From positions 1 to 52,606 of the forward strand of contig JAJNNX010000097.1 in NCBI GenBank assembly GCA_023159155.1: a stretch of 52,606 nt of DNA. Direction: 5' to 3'. How positions within the stretch are numbered: the first letter of the stretch is position 1; each line of letters opens with the position of its first letter. The translations under genes and the position numbers were made by a program. Positions 47,334 to 52,606 of the stretch are shown one piece after another. The notes beneath the pieces are model-generated. The model ran no database searches, was not told where the DNA came from, and saw nothing but the letters and a program-made list of their open reading frames with translations. This DNA is from Ustulina deusta. Taxonomy: Eukaryota > Ascomycota > Sordariomycetes > Xylariales > Xylariaceae.

Positions 47334-47764
47334 TTGTAGCCCACGGCGGCGGTGGTCAAGAAGTGGCTGACCTGGCTATCACTCAGCGGGGTGGCCGCTC
47401 GCCCTCGCGCAAGCGTGTAGCGCGGTCGACGGCAAGGTGGAGAAACCTGTACCAGGCGAGTAGTAATCAGAACATGCACGATGCTTGCAGCAAACAAGCA
47501 AGCCCGTGATCTTCATCCAATGTTCGTTATAAAGCATTCTTGCTTTACTAGGGCATCCGGGATCGGGGAGCCGGGGCTGGACTGCCGTTACACCTAACCA
47601 TGAAGCGTCCCGGATCCGGGATCTCTGGCGAATTATAAGTCTTATATTCCGGCTCATTCTTTAACCTAGCTTACGAAAAGATTTAAAGCGTTTTTCTAGC
47701 GAGCGCTGCATTACCCGGCCTTGGGCGAGACGTAACACCTTGCCAAGGTGTTAAACATTTATCC
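47334..47764. other. Region upstream of gene L (right)
   Basis: Mirror of 4843-5273. An inverted repeat ACACCTTGCCAAGGTGT lies at 47736-47752, just before the gene L start, and could be an operator or a hairpin in the leader. Confidence 0.4.
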
Positions 47765-48912
47765 ATGACGCAGCACACCCACCGGAGTGATGACTGGGGA
47801 AGCAATGACGTCGATAAACTCGAGAGAATGCTCAAAGAGCTGGGATTTGGAGGGGATAGGGTCAATGGCCCCGATGAAGTCACTGAACCTATGGATATTG
47901 ATGCGCATCTCGAAGTAAACATCGGCTGTGAGACGGGACGCGCAAACAACGTATCGGCTTTCGAGCCTATGGACATAGACCAAGAGACGGACGTCTGCAT
48001 AGGCGACAAGAAGCCGGAACAGATCGGAAGCAGTGTCCTAACCTCGCATTATAGGTACAACACCCGGAAGAGCAATAGTTCTCTCGATAGAGAGGCGACG
48101 ATAACGTCGAATAGAAAGCGACGGCCGATTCACCATTCAGAGAGCCAGTTCAAAAAGAAAGTCGTGCATAAAAGAAAGCTAGCACGAGTGACCTCCCTTA
48201 GCGAAAGGCTTATTGGATACGACCCGATCGGAACCTTCGCTGATAACTGCGAGAAGACTCTACCAGACTGGATAGCATTGCTCCGCAAGGCCACATTACC
48301 GAATGATATTACAAGCGAAGATCCTCGCATCATAACTGCATTTAAAGCTGTAGATAATGTTATCTGTGGGCAAGGCACAGATCTACTACAACGACTCGCC
48401 AACGTCCAGCTAATGCGGCTTTTCGGTTCTCTCAAAGATATTATAAAGTCTGATAGAGATAACGGGCGGATCCATCGCGAACCATACTATCGGGACGCCA
48501 ATGTTGCTATGGATATATATCTGAGCGCCCAAGAAACGCAATCAAATACAAAGGAGTTGAGACTTAAGCTGAAACAAGGTCGTAAGCGGTTTAGCAAAAG
48601 ATGGAGTGACTTAGCAACTCCATCACCACTCTTTGTTTTAGTCTATTCTGACGCCGCCGAGGCGATTGTGTATGTGGCTGTTACCCCGTCCAGTTTTCCA
48701 TCGGCTAACTATCCCGAAGCAAGGACTTCAAGAAAGCAGACAATCTGACCCTGAATATGGTGATCACAGGGATCTTGAGGATGTGTCCCGGCCAGCTCGT
48801 GGCCATCTGTGCTCGTCTCGCTAAAGCAGCAGAGACTGCAGTCAGATTGAACAATTCCTTTGATATGCTTCCGTTTTCGGCTGCGCAAATCAGACGGAGC
48901 CTAGCCTCTTGA
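47765..48912 (+). CDS. Gene L: basic, probably nuclear protein (365 aa), right copy
   Basis: Mirror of 3695-4842 with the same protein. Exon 1 is 47765-48669, the intron is 48670-48719 and exon 2 is 48720-48912. Confidence 0.75.
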
Positions 48913-48920
48913 ACTAGCAG

Positions 48921-49317
48921 TGTGGCCTAGGAACTGGGATCTCAGTGTGGCCTGGAACCGGGGATCTCGGTGTGGCCTAGGAACTGGGATCTCAGTGTGG
49001 CCTGGAACCGGGGATCTCGGTGTGGCCTAGGAACTGGGATCTCAGTGTGGCCTGGAACCGGGGATCTCAGTGTGGCCTGGAACCGGGGATCTCGGTGTGG
49101 CCTAGGAACTGGGATCTTAGTGTGGCCTGGAACCGGGGATCTCAGTGTGGCCTGGAACCGGGGATCTCAGTGTGGCCTGGAACCGGGGATCTCGGTGTGG
49201 CCTAGGAACTGGGATCTTAGTGTGGCCTGGAACCGGGGATCTCAGTGTGGCCTGGAACCGGGGATCTCGGTGCGGCCTAGGAACTGGGATCTCAGTGGGC
49301 CTGGAACCGGGACCTCG
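48921..49317. repeat. 25-bp minisatellite with two alternating unit types
   Basis: Fifteen full 25-bp units run from 48921 to 49295, followed by a degenerate unit. Type A reads TGTGGCCTAGGAACTGGGAT plus CTCAG (sometimes CTTAG); type B reads TGTGGCCTGGAACCGGGGAT plus CTCGG or CTCAG. The order is A B A B A B B A B B B A B B A, so larger blocks have themselves been duplicated. Because 25 is not a multiple of three, three reading frames stay open in turn and produce a spurious repetitive frame of 203 codons. Confidence 0.95.
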
Positions 49318-49540
49318 TGCTCGAAGATATCATTCGTAGCCCAGACTTCGGTGGGCCCGCGCCGTATTTCGGTACCATCACCCTACAATATCAGTGCCCC
49401 GTGCCCACATTTCGATGCCCCTATCATAGCTTCGGTAGATTACGGCCAACGGCTCTATGGAACTGGACTCGGGGAATCTTGTCTTTTCTATTATATTATA
49501 CGTCGAAATACTATACCAAAACAAACATATCTAGATCACC

Positions 49541-50362
49541 ATGCAAATTTCCGCAACGATACAACACGAGCTAGTGCATGATCCAGTTCCAGACCTTTTA
49601 ATTTGCGACTGTCTGGATGGAGTGCTAGCGATCGGCCAGCAGATCAATTTTCTTCATACTGAACCGATACATGATGTTGTCAGAATGTATTCCAAGGTTT
49701 TCAATTGCCTTGCATTCCTGAAAACCGACGCAAGCACTAAAGAACTCACATGGCTTACAACGCGTCAGCATGACAATAACGTCCTCTGGATGCTTGCAGA
49801 ACCTACCATGCCACCAAACTGTCAGCCGTTTATACATATCCTCGCTATAGCAACTGCAGAGGCAGTCGCCGCTATCGAAGCGAGAGGGTTGGGCGTTATG
49901 ACGTTGGATAGTGAGATACGTGCTCTACGGTGGCGCGTCCAAGATATACGCAAAGAAGCCAAAGACAAAAAGGAGATCCCGGAGCTGTCTCCCTTAGAAG
50001 GTATTACATCATGTGGATGTAAAGCGGCTTTCAGCCGAGAGGGGATTATCAAGGATGATAATGGCAGCTGGAGGGTTACAAACAAGAGCGAAGAGCTATC
50101 TACGCCTGCTATCACATTTAAAGCGTCCGCGGAACAGATGCTGTGGCTTTCGCAGTACCCTAGCTTCTCGCTGGTCCTACGCACTCTTCACCAACGCTTT
50201 GGTGCCAGTGAGGTTGAGATCCAGAACTTTCTTGCACTAGAGGCCGGGGTCAATATTGGAATGTTTAAAGACACATTAGAAGATTGGCTAGAAGGTATCG
50301 ATAATTTTATCTGTGAACTTGAACGTATGCTCATTGAGGGGGTTATTATTCCAGAAATCTGA
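49541..50362 (+). CDS. Gene M: uncharacterised fungal protein (273 aa), right copy
   Basis: Same protein as 2245-3066. The ATG at 49541 follows a TATA-like stretch (TATTATATTATACG, about 49490-49503). Confidence 0.75.
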   Translation: MQISATIQHELVHDPVPDLLICDCLDGVLAIGQQINFLHTEPIHDVVRMYSKVFNCLAFLKTDASTKELTWLTTRQHDNNVLWMLAEPTMPPNCQPFIHILAIATAEAVAAIEARGLGVMTLDSEIRALRWRVQDIRKEAKDKKEIPELSPLEGITSCGCKAAFSREGIIKDDNGSWRVTNKSEELSTPAITFKASAEQMLWLSQYPSFSLVLRTLHQRFGASEVEIQNFLALEAGVNIGMFKDTLEDWLEGIDNFICELERMLIEGVIIPEI

Positions 50363-50905
50363 TGCATCCAAATAAATTATAAAATTGCTTTGCTGTCTAG
50401 CTCACCGAAGTCATTATAGCTCGTCAACTATTTGTGATGTCCCCTAATGAAGCCACATTCTCGTTTGACGGGCAATCATCGCTATCCTAGCCACAATTGC
50501 TGTAACGACCTGGTCAAAGGGTAATTATCGCAGAGCCTATGGAGTTTTATATTCTGGGTATAATCAACAGTAGTAACGAACACTGAGCAAGTGCACTTGA
50601 TAACTAAGTCGTCAGGAGATTACTCCCACCTATTCCAAGAAAGAGATAGATACCTAGATTGAGGTAAGGACTGACTAGATACACAGGAAACGTTCAGACT
50701 ATTATATCCATTCCTTCCCTCACTTATTCCGTTGGACCATTGCGGTCGCTAATGATCCCGATGACCCAGGCCGATCATGTGAATACGTGTCCCGTAGTAT
50801 AGTTTCTCCTGTTGCGATGCTATGCCCTGTCCCGCGTTAGGGCTGCCAACGGGCCTGCTGGAGTGTTGGCCGTACAATTCCCTAGCACGAAAGTATGGCT
50901 GAACC
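50363..50905. other. Spacer between convergent genes M and N (right)
   Basis: Mirror of 1702-2244; nothing supported. Confidence 0.5.
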
Positions 50906-51378
50906 TCAAGAACGCTCTCTTCTGCGCTGGATACGACGAGACTTTCTTGGGCCCTTAGGTGCTCTGGCCGGGTCCTTTCGAATGACTGCCCGTAGACGTG
51001 AGGATCGTCGACAGCGACGCCGACATGCGCCGACTAGGAGCGCTTTACGGACTTTTTGGGACTCCTTGTGTCGGGCAGCTGTGCCAATGACTTTTAGTCA
51101 ATTAGCTATGACCAAGAGAGCTGGAGATATCACAAACCTGAACGACTACCATCCTTTAGCTCCCGGGCCTTCAACAAGAGGTCCGAAAGACTCTCGCCCT
51201 TCTGGAGGACCTTAGATAGCACGATAAGAGTGTTCATTGATGGGAGCTCCCAGTCTGAATCGTCTTCAAAATCTTCGTTGATTTCCTCTAAGACATCTTC
51301 AATGGTGAGTGTCTTGTGGTTTGGTGGTGTTGCTCGAGCGATAGGCTTCGCCGTTGTCAGGAGGGTTGTAGGAGCCAT
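50906..51378 (-). CDS. Gene N: small acidic-then-basic protein (137 aa), right copy
   Basis: Mirror of 1229-1701 with the same protein. Exon 1 is 51138-51378, the intron is 51079-51137 and exon 2 is 50906-51078. Confidence 0.55.
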
Positions 51379-51802
51379 GAGAGTTGTGGGAGCTATGAGA
51401 GATATTTGAAGGGGAGAGTTATCAGGGACGGTCAGGTAGGGGGATCGACTCTATTTATGCTTTCTGAGCCCCTCGCTGGGAGTCCTACTGGCGCCTCAAA
51501 GGCATTGCGACCCTCCATCACTGCCTCGCTGTCAGAGGCATCTTCATGCACACCCCCTGATCCTTTCATGAAAGCCAATGGGAGCCCGGTGTGCCGTCCA
51601 GCCAAGCTCCACGACACTAAGCGAACAGTCTGCTCCGTCATGGGCTGCCTCGGTTGTCCAGCATGAGAGGCGAGGCAGAAACCGTGATCACCTCCACAAC
51701 GCGCTCACTGAGGTATAAAGGCAACAGCTTCCCCATGGTCGTTTCTGCGCTGCTCTTCCCTTTATCAACCTCACTTCGATCGCTCCCCATTTCGAGACCA
51801 TC
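51379..51802. promoter_or_regulatory. Shared promoter region of gene N and sirtuin (right)
   Basis: Mirror of 805-1228. Confidence 0.45.
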
Positions 51803-52606
51803 ATGCCAAGACGACAAGCGTCGACCCGCTTCACCCACGTTGGGCCTGGTTCCCAAGAGCTACAGACTATTGCAGATGCTCTCTCAAGCGCCCGAAAGAT
51901 CGTGGCTATTGCTGGCGCTGGCATCAGTACAGCGGCTGGCATTCCGGTTAGGAGAACATAGCGCCTCTAGCATGAAGATAGCTAACAAAACTAGGACTTC
52001 CGCTCGTCGGGCGGACTTTACGCTGACGGCACGCTCTTCAAGGAAGCTGCTTTCTTCGACTCGCGAAGGGCTCAGCTCCTTAAGACAGCCCTACGCATTC
52101 GAGATCTTGCCGTGAGTTGCGAGCCAACGGAGACGCATAGATGGCTCGCATCACTGCAGTCTAAGCTTCTTCGTTGCTATACCCAAAATGTCGATATGCT
52201 CGAGGCAAAAGCCGGCATGGATTGGGAGGTCGATTGCATCCCACTTCACGGAAGTTTAGCCAACTTGAAGTGTCATCTCTGTCACGAAGCGTACGAATGG
52301 CAGGACTACCGATGTCATATCGAGGAATATATTATCAAGGACTGCAATACCGAGAATAGCGATACCGAAGATGGCAATGACGAAGACGAACTGATGCTTC
52401 CCCTTCCTTGCCCACGGTGCAACGGCCGCTTCGAGGCTCGAAAGGAGGCTGGAATGCGACTCTTGCCGATCGGTCAGCTTAGGCCGAGTATGGTCATGCT
52501 TGACGAGACCCACCCACAAGGTGAAGAAATTGCTCACCTCGCCCGTCGCGATGAATCGGCGAGTCCTGACCTTCTCCTGGTGCTAGGCACAAGTCTGAAG
52601 GTGAAC
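51803..52606 (+). CDS. Sirtuin (HST3/4-like), right copy, cut by window end
   Basis: Mirror of 1-804. Exon 1 is 51803-51946, the intron is 51947-51994 and exon 2 runs from 51995 to the window edge. The frame is intact in this copy too. Confidence 0.9.

Larger units (their letters stand above)
26306..52606. repeat. Right arm of the ~26.3 kb palindrome
   Basis: Reverse complement of the left arm. Most right-arm errors are single-base deletions clustered at 39-44.8 kb. In the HET and D genes this arm is the better copy. Confidence 0.97.

Noticed and set aside
50895..51215. 106-codon Arg-rich frame antisense to gene N
   Set aside because: Gene N on the other strand has an ATG, an acidic domain and a proper intron that joins in frame; this frame is its shadow.
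1..52606. Telomere or CRISPR-like arrays at the axis or ends
   Set aside because: No TTAGGG-type repeats occur at either end or the axis, and the only regular array is the 25-bp minisatellite without spacers.

Overview
The window looks like nuclear DNA of a filamentous ascomycete (Pezizomycotina, probably a Sordariomycete; I cannot name the species). The evidence is short GT-AG introns of 46-100 nt, most with CTAAC/CTGAC-like branch sites, a HET-domain gene, a DUF3435-type tyrosine recombinase, an HST3/4-like sirtuin, and AT-rich DNA plus nonsense codons of the kind left by repeat-induced point mutation (RIP). I saw no rRNA, tRNA, CRISPR array or telomere repeat.

The dominant fact is architectural. 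The whole window is one near-perfect palindrome: bases 1-26304 are repeated in reverse complement as 26306-52606, with essentially no spacer. Paired coordinates sum to 52607 in the outer ~7.7 kb and to 52610 from ~19 kb to the axis. In between (about 7.8-18.7 kb on the left, 33.9-44.8 kb on the right) the arms differ by many one-base indels, mostly in homopolymers. Each arm repairs some of the other's frameshifts. This looks more like uncorrected long-read error than evolution, so the palindrome could be a fold-back read or assembly artefact. A real fold-back or breakage-fusion duplication cannot be excluded from sequence alone.

One arm, read from the axis outward on the right-arm plus strand, holds: an AT-rich block of about 3 kb; gene B (345 aa, unknown); gene C (about 145 aa, unknown); gene D, a six-segment membrane protein on the opposite strand; the HET-domain gene, divergent from D; gene G (143 aa, opposite strand); a possible broken small gene H; a large DUF3435 recombinase with a C2H2-like zinc finger and, if one frameshift is an error, a C-terminal chromodomain; a full-length mitofusin (Fzo1)-like gene killed by three stops that each fit C-to-T change at CpA; a possible decayed fragment; gene L (365 aa, basic nuclear-type protein); a 25-bp minisatellite; gene M (273 aa, unknown); gene N (137 aa, acidic then basic, opposite strand); and a sirtuin cut off by the window end.

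Two modules may be functional units. The first is the divergent HET / membrane-protein pair, which resembles allorecognition loci such as het-c/pin-c of Neurospora. The second is the run from the recombinase outward: recombinase, mitofusin, L, M and sirtuin are co-oriented (N alone is opposite). This resembles a recombinase-led mobile element such as a Starship with cargo, but I could not define element ends or a target-site duplication. Every gene is listed in both arms; the fuller description sits with the better-preserved copy.
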